This document shows, in pieces, positions 41,275-49,564 of a stretch of 55,586 nucleotides of DNA; the stretch's first letter is position 1; each line of letters opens with the position of its first letter. Both the position numbers and the translations under genes were made by a program. The stretch is taken from NCBI GenBank assembly GCA_026706025.1, contig JAPOZO010000028.1, positions 1-55,586 on the forward strand, given 5' to 3'. Origin of the DNA: Candidatus Poribacteria bacterium (lineage in GTDB: Bacteria; Poribacteria; WGA-4E; WGA-3G). The notes beneath the pieces are model-generated. The model had not been told where the DNA came from. It ran no database searches and saw nothing but the letters and a program-made list of their open reading frames with translations.

Positions 41275-41302
41275 TTTGAACCCCGCACAAGCGCGTCAGT
41301 GT

Positions 41303-42592
41303 CTACGTGTCCTTCTCAGCCCGCTTTCCACCTTCTATAGACAACAGAAATTTTTCGCCATCATCGCTCATTTCAGTAGCACCAACTTCTTCTGTTTTTT
41401 CTTCTAACTTCCGTTTGAGGACCGGATAGGCATCCACAACCGGTACCTCGCTGAGAGGCGTCAATGCCGGTTTTTGTTTTTCAGCACTCTCAATTGCCTT
41501 GGCAAGCCGTTTATTTTTTTTCTCAACGTGTGCTGCGTCCCGCGCCTTGAAATCTGGGAGCACGCGTTCCGCAAACAGTTCCAGCGATTCCATTATGTCT
41601 TCATGGCGGTTCGCACCAGCCTGCTGAATGAAAACGACTTGGTCCACGCCAGCATCCTCCATCACCTCAAGATGTTCACGCACTTGATCTGGCGTTCCGA
41701 TGCCTGCTCTACCCTCTGCAGGCTCCTGCGTTGTCTGTCTGTATAACTGCCAAATATCTGTTTGCCCTGGTATCTGTGAGCCGTTGTGATAGTAGTGTGC
41801 AAGCGCGAATCGGAAGAAACGCAACCCATCCAACCCACGCGCAACAGCCGTCTCCTCATTATTATGGCATGAAAATCCCGACACCATGGCGATGTTAGGG
41901 TTTACTCGCTGTGTCAGCGGTTCGCATTCCTTCTCAAAAATCTCGTAATACTCTTCCACCCAAAATTTGGCTTCGCTCGCATCGACAAAAGCAAAGGTTA
42001 ACGCGCCAAGTCCATATCTGGCGGCGTAACGAAGGCTATCGCGACTGGAACAAGCCACCCATGGCGGTGGGTGCGGTGTCTGCAACGGTTTTGGAACCAC
42101 ATTGCGTGTCGGCATCGAAAAATACTGTCCATCATAACCAGCATAAGGCGATTGCGTCATCATTTTCGCCGTCTCGCGTGTGCATTCTGCCCACATCTCG
42201 CGTTTATGTTTCGGGTCAACATTGAAGCCACCGAGCTCTATATGCGAAGCAGACTCCCCTGTTCCCCATTCTACACGTCCATTTGATACTAAATCAAGCG
42301 TCGAAATCCGTTCAGCGACACGTGCGGGATGGTTATACGCTGGGGGCATCAACACAATCCCGTGTCCTAACCGAATCTGTGTCGTCCGCTGGCTACAAGC
42401 CGCAAGGAATACCTCCGGTGCAGAAGAGTGCGAATATTCCTCAAGGAAATGGTGTTCAACCTCCCAAATATAGTCGAAACCAAGTGCGTCAGCGAGTTCT
42501 ACCTGCGCCAACGCATCTTGAAAAAGTTGATGTTCCGCGCCCTCATGCCACGGACGCGGAATCTGATGTTCATAAAACAGTCCAAATTTCAT
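41303..42592 (-). CDS. LLM-class (luciferase-like) flavin-dependent oxidoreductase
   Basis: 429 residues. Luciferase-like TIM barrel: MKFGLFYEHQIPRPWHEGAE, ALGFDYIWEVEHHFLEEYSH, RIRLGHGIVL-type segment QIRLGHGIVLMPPAYNHPAR, and VEWGTGES. F420- or FMN-dependent monooxygenase or dehydrogenase; substrate unknown. A charged C-terminal extension of about 75 residues (KKNKRLAKAIESAEKQKP onward) is beyond the usual domain and may be coiled or disordered. It lies between the response regulator and an aldo/keto reductase on the same strand, with gaps of about 30-40 nt. Confidence 0.88.
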   Translation of the reverse strand: MKFGLFYEHQIPRPWHEGAEHQLFQDALAQVELADALGFDYIWEVEHHFLEEYSHSSAPEVFLAACSQRTTQIRLGHGIVLMPPAYNHPARVAERISTLDLVSNGRVEWGTGESASHIELGGFNVDPKHKREMWAECTRETAKMMTQSPYAGYDGQYFSMPTRNVVPKPLQTPHPPPWVACSSRDSLRYAARYGLGALTFAFVDASEAKFWVEEYYEIFEKECEPLTQRVNPNIAMVSGFSCHNNEETAVARGLDGLRFFRFALAHYYHNGSQIPGQTDIWQLYRQTTQEPAEGRAGIGTPDQVREHLEVMEDAGVDQVVFIQQAGANRHEDIMESLELFAERVLPDFKARDAAHVEKKNKRLAKAIESAEKQKPALTPLSEVPVVDAYPVLKRKLEEKTEEVGATEMSDDGEKFLLSIEGGKRAEKDT

Positions 42593-42630
42593 GCGCTTCT
42601 ACCGTTCCTTATCAATTTAATAGTAATGCC

Positions 42631-43404
42631 CTACGTTGCAGTATCAAGCGTTTGCATCTCTGCGTCAGTCAACGCCCACGCGAAGACATCTAAATTCTCT
42701 TGCAAATGTGGCACCGAACCCGACTTCGGAATCGTGATAATGTCCTGCTGTATCAACCATCGGAGTGCCACCTGTGCTGCGGTTTTTCCGTGATTCTCAC
42801 CAATCTCACGCAATACGGTGTCACTGGCGAGGTTACCAACAGCCAAAGGACGATGCGCTGTCATCACAATGTCGCGGGTATGGCAATAGTCTCGCAATTC
42901 TGCACGATTTCTCCGAACATGATACTCCACCTGATTCGTGCAAATCGGAAGTTCCGAGACCTCACACGCCTCTTCAACCTGGGCAATGCTAAAGTTACTG
43001 ATACCGATGCTTTTCACCTGACCCGCGTCGTACAGTTTTTGGAACGCATCAAAAGTTTCAGCAACCGGAACAGAGCCGCTCGGATGGTGAATTAATAACA
43101 GATCAACATAATCCATTTGCAGATCGCTGAGGCACTCCTCAAATTGAGCGAGGACCTCGGCATGCTTGAGATGGGTGTGCCAAATTTTAGTGGTCAGAAA
43201 AATATCTTCGCGGTCGATGTGAACGTCGCGAAGCGCTTTTCCAATCTCGCGCTGGTTCTGGTACATCCACGCTGTGTCGATATGGGTATACCCCAAATCA
43301 ATGGCTTCTTTGACGATGCGCCGGCACTGCCTGCCTTTGAGCTGCCAAGTTCCTAAACCCAGTATCGGTATTTCGTGGCCTGATGAAAGTTTGATGTTTT
43401 TCAT
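42631..43404 (-). CDS. Aldo/keto reductase (2,5-diketogluconate reductase-like)
   Basis: 257 residues, the short AKR5-type form. Catalytic Asp and Tyr in HIDTAWMYQNQREIG (about residue 42), Lys in TTKIWHTHLKH (about 72), His in LLIHHPSG (about 105). NADPH-site residues GISNFS and IPKSGSVPHLQENL follow. Reduces an aldehyde or keto sugar; substrate not resolved. Only distantly similar to the other aldo/keto reductase in the window, so not a tandem paralogue. Confidence 0.9.
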   Translation of the reverse strand: MKNIKLSSGHEIPILGLGTWQLKGRQCRRIVKEAIDLGYTHIDTAWMYQNQREIGKALRDVHIDREDIFLTTKIWHTHLKHAEVLAQFEECLSDLQMDYVDLLLIHHPSGSVPVAETFDAFQKLYDAGQVKSIGISNFSIAQVEEACEVSELPICTNQVEYHVRRNRAELRDYCHTRDIVMTAHRPLAVGNLASDTVLREIGENHGKTAAQVALRWLIQQDIITIPKSGSVPHLQENLDVFAWALTDAEMQTLDTAT

Positions 43405-43493
43405 AATACCCTATGATATGCGATTCCGAAAAAAAAGTCAAGTGCTAAGAAAACCCTCTCACAGTACTTTTAGAAAAATAAAATCAAAAAAAG

Positions 43494-43522
43494 TTGACAA
43501 ACATCTACCGATGGTGTATACT
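43494..43522 (+). promoter_or_regulatory. Strong sigma70-type promoter for the tRNA pair
   Basis: TTGACA (43494-43499), 17 nt, TATACT (43517-43522), ending 15 nt before tRNA-Leu. The two tRNA genes lie 23 nt apart and are probably one transcript. Confidence 0.8.
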
Positions 43523-43537
43523 ATTAACACTATTTGC

Positions 43538-43623
43538 GGTCGAGTGGTGGAATCGGTAGACACAACGGACTTAAAATCCGTCGCCCGTAAAAAGGTGTGA
43601 GGGTTCAAGTCCCTCCTCGACCA
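43538..43623 (+). tRNA. tRNA-Leu (anticodon TAA)
   Basis: 86 nt with GGTCGAG/CTCGACC acceptor stem, the Leu-type D arm GTGGAATCGGTAGACAC, anticodon loop CTTAAAA with TAA at 43572-43574, a long variable arm (CGCCCGTAAAAAGGTGTG region), and T arm GAGGGTTCAAGTCCCTC. Class II tRNA. CCA is not encoded. Confidence 0.95.
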
Positions 43624-43646
43624 TGATTTAGGAAAATAAAACTTGC

Positions 43647-43720
43647 CGCAGGGTAGAGCAGCCAGGTAGCTCGTCGGGCTCATAACCCGGAGGACGGGGG
43701 TTCAAATCCCCCCCCTGCAA
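43647..43720 (+). tRNA. Initiator tRNA-fMet (anticodon CAT)
   Basis: 74 nt. CGCAGGG faces CCCTGCA, leaving the C1-A72 mismatch typical of bacterial initiators. The anticodon stem has three G-C pairs (GGG/CCC) next to the loop CTCATAA, with CAT at 43681-43683. T arm GGGGGTTCAAATCCCCC. CCA is not encoded. Confidence 0.95.
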
Positions 43721-43907
43721 TCCTTTTCAACCTTCCCTTTACAATCTTCTTGAACTTTTTCCGCTCCTTTGGTAAGATAACAACCGATACCTGTCTTTCA
43801 ACGAACACTTCCAAACACGCTCTAAGCAAGTGATACCGTTACAGGAAAATAATAATTCGGGGAGTCATCAATGGCTCGTCTCAACGAGTCAAAGATTGGA
43901 GGAACCT

Positions 43908-44579
43908 ATGCGTTATTTCAATGTAGTAACTGTTATATTCATGGTCGCCATATTAACTCCGACCGTATCAGCAGGGATATGGCAAGAAAACTTTGACAAA
44001 GGGCTGCCTGACGGATGGAACGAAGTCAGTGGTGAGTGGAAAATCGAGAAAGATGCCTACGCCGAGACTTCTGCTGGACCGTACGCCAAGACGATGTTTG
44101 GGGATGAAAATTGGACGGATTACACCCTTGAAGTGGATGTAACCTTGGTGAAAAATGTGAGCGACGTGAATGCAGCGGGGGTGTTAATCCGTGCCGATAC
44201 GGACGGAGACAACGGCATGCGATTCTGGATTCGCACAGACCAGCATAAATGCCAATTCTCCCGATGGAGAGAGAATAAATGGGACCACATCGTAACGCCT
44301 TTACCTATTGACCCAGAAGTTGGCGAAACCTATCGTTTTAAAGTTGTTGCAGAGGGTCAAAATTATCAGTGTTTCATCGATGATGAACTCCTGTTCGAGG
44401 GTGACGATGATGCAAAATTCCGTGACAGTGGACGTATCGGCTTTATTACGCACTCGGCAAACGCCCACTTCGATAATCTGGTCATTGACGGAGCAGACAT
44501 CCCTTCCTTCGCAGTTGAGCCGAATGGTAAACTCACAACGCGTTGGGGACAATTGAAAACAGATGTTCGAGTTCAGTAA
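43908..44579 (+). CDS. Secreted concanavalin A-like (DUF1080-type) protein with C-terminal tag
   Basis: 223 residues from ATG 43908, chosen because GGAGG is 5 nt upstream; a frame opening at 43830 would add residues before the signal peptide. Signal peptide MRYFNVVTVIFMVAILTPTVSA. The body is a single jelly-roll of the 3-keto-disaccharide hydrolase/laminin-like type: WQENFDKGLPDGWNEVSGEW, DYTLEVDVTL, GVLIRADTDGDNGMRFWI, YRFKVVAEG, GRIGFITHSANAHFDNLVI. It ends with VEPNGKLTTRWGQLKTD plus four residues, the shared tag, although its domain is unlike those of the other five tagged proteins. The 187-nt gap before it holds no gene. Confidence 0.85.
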   Translation: MRYFNVVTVIFMVAILTPTVSAGIWQENFDKGLPDGWNEVSGEWKIEKDAYAETSAGPYAKTMFGDENWTDYTLEVDVTLVKNVSDVNAAGVLIRADTDGDNGMRFWIRTDQHKCQFSRWRENKWDHIVTPLPIDPEVGETYRFKVVAEGQNYQCFIDDELLFEGDDDAKFRDSGRIGFITHSANAHFDNLVIDGADIPSFAVEPNGKLTTRWGQLKTDVRVQ

Positions 44580-44595
44580 TGGACAGGAGACAACA

Positions 44596-45444
44596 ATGGT
44601 AAGTGTTGAACGCCCATCTGAAATAGGCACACCGCAATGGAACGGTCCACAGCAACGACCACTGCATTTCGCACTTGATACCGCTGAAGTTGAGGCGTAT
44701 CGCGAGAAAGGATTCCTCATTCTCCGTGATGTGTTCCAACCTACAGAGATTGAGACCTACCGCCAAGAAGCAGAACAGATTGTTGAGCGTGCGTTTGCGT
44801 TGAGCCATGAATTTCAGCTCGAACCGAAATACAACCTCCGCTTTGAGATATTGGCAAATGGACAACCATGGAAAATCGATCCGTTTGTGAGCATCTCACC
44901 ACTATTTTCTGCACTCGCTCGGGACAGACGGATTATGGATCGGTTGGCATCGCTGTATAATGGCTACGAAGCCGTACTGTTCAAAGATAAACTCATCTTC
45001 AAACCACCGGACAGCCACGGTAATGGACTGCACCAGGATTACAATTGGTGGCAAGGCTTCCCGCAGAGTCTCCTTACGGTTTCAGTCGCGCTTGATGCCA
45101 GCACGAAAGAGAACGGATGCACAGAACTCTGGACGGGGCATCATCAAGGGTTTTTACATGAACCCGGTTCGCTTGATAAAGGCTCAATTGATCCCGAACA
45201 TCTCGCAAACGAGGAACACGTCTACGTGGACTTAGCACCCGGAGACATGGCGATCTTTACCTGTTTGACGCCACACGCGGCGGCATCCAATAAATCGAAG
45301 CGTGCGCGGCGAATGTTGTTCCTCAGCTACAATGACAGTCGAGATGGCGAACACTATACCGCTCACTATGAACACTTCCGCTGGTATCGAACCCGCCCAG
45401 ATCGTACGCCAGAAACTGAACGGTCAAAGTATTATTTTCTTTAA
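44596..45444 (+). CDS. Phytanoyl-CoA dioxygenase (PhyH) family oxygenase
   Basis: 282 residues from ATG 44596, with CAGGAGA 5 nt upstream; the ATG at 44563 would overlap the previous gene. PhyH features: YREKGFLILRDVFQPTEIETYR at the N-terminus, a YEAVLFKDKLIFKPP strand, the iron-site H-x-D in GLHQDYNWW (about residue 145), and the distal His plus Arg in TPHAAASNKSKRARRM. 2-oxoglutarate-dependent hydroxylase of unknown substrate. It starts 16 nt after the tagged secreted protein and is likely co-transcribed. Confidence 0.88.
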   Translation: MVSVERPSEIGTPQWNGPQQRPLHFALDTAEVEAYREKGFLILRDVFQPTEIETYRQEAEQIVERAFALSHEFQLEPKYNLRFEILANGQPWKIDPFVSISPLFSALARDRRIMDRLASLYNGYEAVLFKDKLIFKPPDSHGNGLHQDYNWWQGFPQSLLTVSVALDASTKENGCTELWTGHHQGFLHEPGSLDKGSIDPEHLANEEHVYVDLAPGDMAIFTCLTPHAAASNKSKRARRMLFLSYNDSRDGEHYTAHYEHFRWYRTRPDRTPETERSKYYFL

Positions 45445-45542
45445 CTTCAATTTGACCTAACCCTCAAATGTTTTGAATACCTGAAAGCACGACTATCCGC
45501 CATCAAAGCAACGGTTTTAGCGGGTAAACCTGACAAAAACAT

Positions 45543-45571
45543 TTGACTTTTTTTATAATGTGTGTTATACT
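45543..45571 (+). promoter_or_regulatory. Strong sigma70-type promoter for the CAT-anticodon tRNA
   Basis: TTGACT (45543-45548), 17 nt, TATACT (45566-45571), 47 nt before the tRNA. It may also read through into tilS, 61 nt after the tRNA. Confidence 0.75.
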
Positions 45572-45618
45572 TAAAATAAAATGTTGGGGTAGAATTTACT
45601 AACTCGCCCCAGACACGT

Positions 45619-45692
45619 GCCGGTGTAGCTCAGTGGTTTAGAGCACACGACTCATAATCGTGCTGTCCGGAGTTCGACTCTCCGCACCGGCA
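45619..45692 (+). tRNA. tRNA with CAT anticodon (elongator Met or lysidine-type Ile2)
   Basis: 74 nt. GCCGGTG/CACCGGC acceptor, D arm GCTCAGTGGTTTAGAGC, anticodon stem CACGA/TCGTG around CTCATAA (CAT at 45653-45655), T arm CGGAGTTCGACTCTCCG, discriminator A, no encoded CCA. Acceptor GCCGGTG resembles elongator Met. The gene sits directly before tilS, the enzyme that converts a CAT tRNA to Ile2, so Ile2 identity should be checked. Confidence 0.93.
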
Positions 45693-45753
45693 TTGCTCTT
45701 ATTGGCGCAGCTGGCAGGTTCCCCGAACTTGCTGTTAAAAATTGGCACACCTC

Positions 45754-47196
45754 ATGACAATCGACTTTGTGCGACAGATGCACCGTCTCATTGCACAACA
45801 CAAGATGATTGAAGATGGTGAGACTGTGCTTGTTGCGGTCTCAGGCGGCGCGGATTCGCTTGCCCTTCTGTACGGGCTGCATGCTTTACGCGCACAACTT
45901 AACTGCAAACTTCACATTGTGCATTTGAATCACTGTCTCCGCCCGGATGCAGATGCAGACGCGGAGTTTGTTCGACAGCACGCAGCACGCTTGGAATTGC
46001 CTTGCACTATTCAAAGTGCGGAAGTGCCTCGTTTGGTAAAACAGTGGAAACTGTCTGTAGAGGCGGCAGGTCGGAAGGCGCGCTATCAATTTTACGAATC
46101 CGTCTGTACGGAAGTTAGTGCCACTAAAGTAGCCTTAGGACACCATCAGGATGATATCGCTGAGACGGTTTTGATGAACCTCATCCGCGGGAGCGGTGCG
46201 ACTGGTTTGAAAGGCATCTCACCTGTCAGGGATATGAAATTTATTAGACCGCTCGCGGGGTTTACACGTCAAAAAATTGAAACGTTTCTTACATCCATTG
46301 GTATTGTCCCACGACATGACGCAACTAACACGGATACAGATTATCTTCGTAACCGTATCCGTGGCGAATTGATACCGCAACTTGAGCGTGATTATAATCC
46401 GAATATCAAGACCGGATTAAGTCGTACTGCCGACGTGTTGCGTGCTGAATCGGGATACCTCGACACAGCAGCGCGGGAGGCATTTGAGACGTGTCAGATA
46501 CAAGGTCCAGACAAGAGTGTTGTACTAAATAGGGTGAAATTTCGCCAATATCACATCGCATTGCAGAGGCGGATGCTTCGACAGAGCGTCTCTGAAATGT
46601 TGGGCGATATGAACGATCTCTATTTCGCACATTGTGAAGCGATGCTAAACCTTGTCGAAGGGGATACCCCGAACACCGTGTTAGCACTTCCAAACGATTT
46701 GCGGTTTCGACGCGCATATCAGCAGCTCATCTTTGAAAGAAAACCAGTAGAAATAGAAAGTTTCACTTATCCGGTCACTATTGGTGGTAAAACATCTATA
46801 GCAATTTTAAATACTGAAATTACTGCTGAATTGGGGGATGTTGAGTCCCGCAGGACGCTCGCATTGCCTGATGGCAAGTTTGAAGCGATATTTGACCACG
46901 AAAAATTAAGGAAGGTGTTTGCAAAACCCACTTCAGAAACAGTTCCGCTCATAGTGCGTAATCGGCGGCAAGGCGACCGGTTTCAGCCATACGGTATGCG
47001 AGGAACGAAAAAGATTAAGGACTTTTTGATAGATGCTAAGGTGCCTCGCTACGAACGCGATAGCATTCCATTGCTTGTTTGTGGCGACGCGATTTTGTGG
47101 GTTATCGGCTACACTACCAGCGAATCTTTCAAGATCAAACCTGACACACGGCAATATCTCTATCTACATTATGTCAGCGACCAAACTTCTTCCTGA
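45754..47196 (+). CDS. tilS: tRNA(Ile)-lysidine synthase
   Basis: 480 residues from ATG 45754 (a TTG at 45742 is an alternative). PP-loop VAVSGGADSLALL near residue 28, LNHCLRPDADADAEF, SVEAAGRKARYQFYE, LGHHQDDIAETVLMNLIRGSGATGLKG, and RNRIRGELIPQLE. The C-terminal TilS domain has RRQGDRFQPYGMRGTKKIKDFLIDAKVPR, followed by the PLLVCGD/ILWVIGY end. Converts C34 of tRNA-Ile2(CAT) to lysidine so that AUA is read as Ile; essential. It follows a CAT tRNA and overlaps hpt by 26 nt, the common tilS-hpt pairing. Confidence 0.95.
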   Translation: MTIDFVRQMHRLIAQHKMIEDGETVLVAVSGGADSLALLYGLHALRAQLNCKLHIVHLNHCLRPDADADAEFVRQHAARLELPCTIQSAEVPRLVKQWKLSVEAAGRKARYQFYESVCTEVSATKVALGHHQDDIAETVLMNLIRGSGATGLKGISPVRDMKFIRPLAGFTRQKIETFLTSIGIVPRHDATNTDTDYLRNRIRGELIPQLERDYNPNIKTGLSRTADVLRAESGYLDTAAREAFETCQIQGPDKSVVLNRVKFRQYHIALQRRMLRQSVSEMLGDMNDLYFAHCEAMLNLVEGDTPNTVLALPNDLRFRRAYQQLIFERKPVEIESFTYPVTIGGKTSIAILNTEITAELGDVESRRTLALPDGKFEAIFDHEKLRKVFAKPTSETVPLIVRNRRQGDRFQPYGMRGTKKIKDFLIDAKVPRYERDSIPLLVCGDAILWVIGYTTSESFKIKPDTRQYLYLHYVSDQTSS

Positions 47197-47734
47197 ATCC
47201 GTTCTCATCTCTGAATCCTGTCTTCGAAACCGCATTGGTGAACTTGGAGCGCAGATTTCCACCGATTACGAAAATCAAGAGTTAGTCCTCCTCGGCGTAC
47301 TCAGGGGAAGTGTGTTATTTTTCGCGGATCTCGCGCGTGCCATTTTTAGCGCACAACTTACTGATTCAGATAGAGAAGTCCAGGTCCGCTTTGAATTCGT
47401 GCAACTCACGAGTTACCATAACGGCACAAAACCATCAAGGGTCCAACTCATTCGCGGTGGCAGTGATTATCTTCAACAACAACACGTCCTCATTGTTGAG
47501 GATATTGTTGATACCGGGCACACTGTGAAGTCTCTTCGTGAACACCTCCGAACGCTGAATCCGAAAACCGTTAAGGTATGCACATTACTTGACAAACCTT
47601 CTCAACGCCAAGTACCCGTCGCTATCGACTATATCGGTTTTGAGATCCCAGACGCGTTCGTGGTTGGCTATGGACTTGATTACGCACAGCAATATCGGAA
47701 TTTGCCCTATATTGCACGGTTGGAATCGACTTAA
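47171..47734 (+). CDS. hpt: Hypoxanthine phosphoribosyltransferase
   Basis: 187 residues from ATG 47171, inside the end of tilS. Type I PRTase: LVLLGVLRGSVLFFADLARA early, VQLTSYHNGT flexible loop, PRPP-binding VEDIVDTGHT (about residue 105), and C-terminal VVGYGLDYAQQYRNLPYIA. Salvages hypoxanthine or guanine with PRPP. Translational coupling to tilS is likely. No ftsH follows, unlike the Bacillus arrangement. Confidence 0.95.
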   Translation: MSATKLLPESVLISESCLRNRIGELGAQISTDYENQELVLLGVLRGSVLFFADLARAIFSAQLTDSDREVQVRFEFVQLTSYHNGTKPSRVQLIRGGSDYLQQQHVLIVEDIVDTGHTVKSLREHLRTLNPKTVKVCTLLDKPSQRQVPVAIDYIGFEIPDAFVVGYGLDYAQQYRNLPYIARLEST

Positions 47735-47778
47735 GTGCCTCAATATCTAATGAAAACGCTTTATCCTAAACAATTTAA

Positions 47779-47807
47779 TTGACAATAAATTGCATATTTG
47801 GTATAAT
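47779..47807 (+). promoter_or_regulatory. Consensus sigma70-type promoter for cytochrome c gene
   Basis: TTGACA (47779-47784), 17 nt, TATAAT (47802-47807), both perfect consensus, 34 nt before the start codon at 47841. Confidence 0.85.
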
Positions 47808-47840
47808 ACTCAGATAATACATCATTAAAAAGGGAGATTT

Positions 47841-48626
47841 ATGATGCGTAAATTCGTTTCGTTTGCCCTATGTGGCGTTTTGATCACGGCATTCATCCTT
47901 TTCACACATGCACAAATGTCGGACAAAGCGCAACTGGGGCGCGAACTTTTTCACGATCCGACTTTTAAAGGAACAATTAAACCAGGTAAGACAAAAGGGC
48001 ACGCGACTGGGCTTACCTGCGCAAACTGCCACGCAGATTTTGACGATACAGCCAATCCAGACGGTGTTATTCGCGCGGGGCATAGTGTCGTCGGTGTCCC
48101 ACACCGTGGACAGGCAAAAGGTGGAATGATTTCAGCTGAAAACTTTGCCCGCGCCGCTGGTGGCGGTGGCTTCTGTTATCAACATTTCTTACAGCGAATC
48201 CCAGGTACCGAAGTCAATCCGACTGCGATTCCAGAGGAACATGCCGAAGCACTCATGGCTTATTTTGAAGCGATCTCTGGTGATAACAAGGGTCCCCAGT
48301 TTGAAATGGCTATGTTAGATGACGACGCCAAAAAGGCTGCAGGTGAAAAACTTGCTGCGATGAGCGGCGATGCAGAGAATGGGTGGCAACTTTTCGGACG
48401 CGCTTGTGTCGTCTGCCATCCGACACCTTACAAAGCCGGGATTGGCCCCCAACTCATCCGCACGAGACCACCTCGCAACATAGATGCGACGTTGGTACGT
48501 TGGGCTACTAAAATTCGCGGAGGCGGTGTCTTGATGCCGTTCTATGCACCGGACATCCTTAGCGATCAACAGGTCGCTGATCTTCTCGCATTTCTGCGTC
48601 AAGAGTTAGAAAATGCCGGAAATTAA
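47841..48626 (+). CDS. Exported diheme cytochrome c
   Basis: 261 residues with signal peptide RKFVSFALCGVLITAFILF ending near THA-QMS. Two heme c sites: CANCH (about residue 59) and CVVCH (about 190). The first half resembles the heme-binding lobe of di-heme cytochrome c proteins (LGRELFHDPTFKGT, GLTCANCHADFDDT); the second is a class I-like domain ending MPFYAPDILSDQQVADLLAFL, with the Met in GVLMPFYA as likely sixth ligand. Electron carrier in the periplasm; partner unknown. It has its own consensus promoter and GGGAG before the ATG. Confidence 0.87.
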   Translation: MMRKFVSFALCGVLITAFILFTHAQMSDKAQLGRELFHDPTFKGTIKPGKTKGHATGLTCANCHADFDDTANPDGVIRAGHSVVGVPHRGQAKGGMISAENFARAAGGGGFCYQHFLQRIPGTEVNPTAIPEEHAEALMAYFEAISGDNKGPQFEMAMLDDDAKKAAGEKLAAMSGDAENGWQLFGRACVVCHPTPYKAGIGPQLIRTRPPRNIDATLVRWATKIRGGGVLMPFYAPDILSDQQVADLLAFLRQELENAGN

Positions 48627-48919
48627 GCGCAGATAGGGATTTATCCTCCCAGCCAAACTTTTATTGCTAAACCCACTATTTTTGTAACTGACTCTCTTCA
48701 CGACTCGTTACTGCTAACAAACCAACAAGTTTCTTGACTTGAACGATTAGGGTATAATTTGCGTATTCGTTTGTTTTACGTCCGTTTAAGTACTGTGAAA
48801 AATACGAAATAACGATTCGCCTCAGTCCAAAAGTCCACAGGTTGGTAAAACAGTAAACCTATGCCTTTGTAACACATCAGTGTTTCACCCGATCCGAAGT
48901 ATGAAGAGAGGACGGTATC

Positions 48920-49465
48920 ATGAGAGTATCTCAACGCGACATGTTGTTCTACATGTCCTTAGCCGGTATTTACATTCTCGTAGCAGGTCTCGTATTAAGT
49001 TTCGTAGGCTGCGGTGGTAGCAATCTAAAAAATCCTGTCGCAGAAGAGAGTCCAACAGTAGAAGATAGCGAAGCTACAGACGATATTGTTGAACTTACAC
49101 AAATCCCGGACGTAGCGGAGCCGGAGCAGGTTACCGATCTTGACGTAAAAATCACCGTTACCAAGAAAACGGTGCAACCTGGTGAAGACGTTGAATTAAC
49201 TGCTTCGGTGAAAGGGGTTAGAGGGACCAGTGTTACGTTGAACTGGCTGAACATTACCCAGTTTGGCGAACTTTCCGCATCCACCGAAAACCCGGTCACC
49301 TGGACTGCTCCCCAAACACTTGACGGGGAGAACGTTCAAGTTGAAGTTATTCAACTTGTTGTGACTGTGATCAGTGAAGTCGTTTCAGTTGGATCTTCTG
49401 GCATTGAAACCGACACGCAAATTTTCACAGACACGAAAAATGTCTTGCTGACTGTTAGAGATTAG
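48920..49465 (+). CDS. Predicted lipoprotein with Ig-like domain
   Basis: 181 residues. Signal and lipobox: MLFYMSLAGIYILVAGLVLSFVGC, lipid Cys about residue 31. An acidic linker (about residues 40-72, EESPTVEDSEATDD) is followed by a beta-rich Ig-like region (ITVTKKTVQPGEDVELTASV, VTWTAPQT). No enzyme motif. Probably envelope-anchored; function unknown. The 293-bp region upstream has no gene; it contains a TATAAT box at about 48752 with only a poor -35 match. A terminator-like hairpin follows. Confidence 0.72.
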   Translation: MRVSQRDMLFYMSLAGIYILVAGLVLSFVGCGGSNLKNPVAEESPTVEDSEATDDIVELTQIPDVAEPEQVTDLDVKITVTKKTVQPGEDVELTASVKGVRGTSVTLNWLNITQFGELSASTENPVTWTAPQTLDGENVQVEVIQLVVTVISEVVSVGSSGIETDTQIFTDTKNVLLTVRD

Positions 49466-49478
49466 TTAGGAGTAGATT

Positions 49479-49545
49479 CTGTCAAAATGAGCAATATCTA
49501 CTCGGCTCAGGCTTTGACAGAGTTTGCCGCAGTTTTATTTTATTT
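49479..49545 (+). terminator. Terminator-like hairpin between lipoprotein and M23 genes
   Basis: CTGTCAAA (49479-49486) faces TTTGACAG (49513-49520), with GAGC/GCTC inside. It is followed after about 10 nt by a T-rich run (49531-49549). Confidence 0.5.
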
Positions 49546-49564
49546 TCTTTTGTCAGGGTAACAA

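Noticed and set aside
42283-42693. A 136-codon plus-strand frame opposite the flavin oxidoreductase and aldo/keto reductase genes
   Set aside because: It spans two convincing minus-strand genes and has no ribosome site or recognisable motif.
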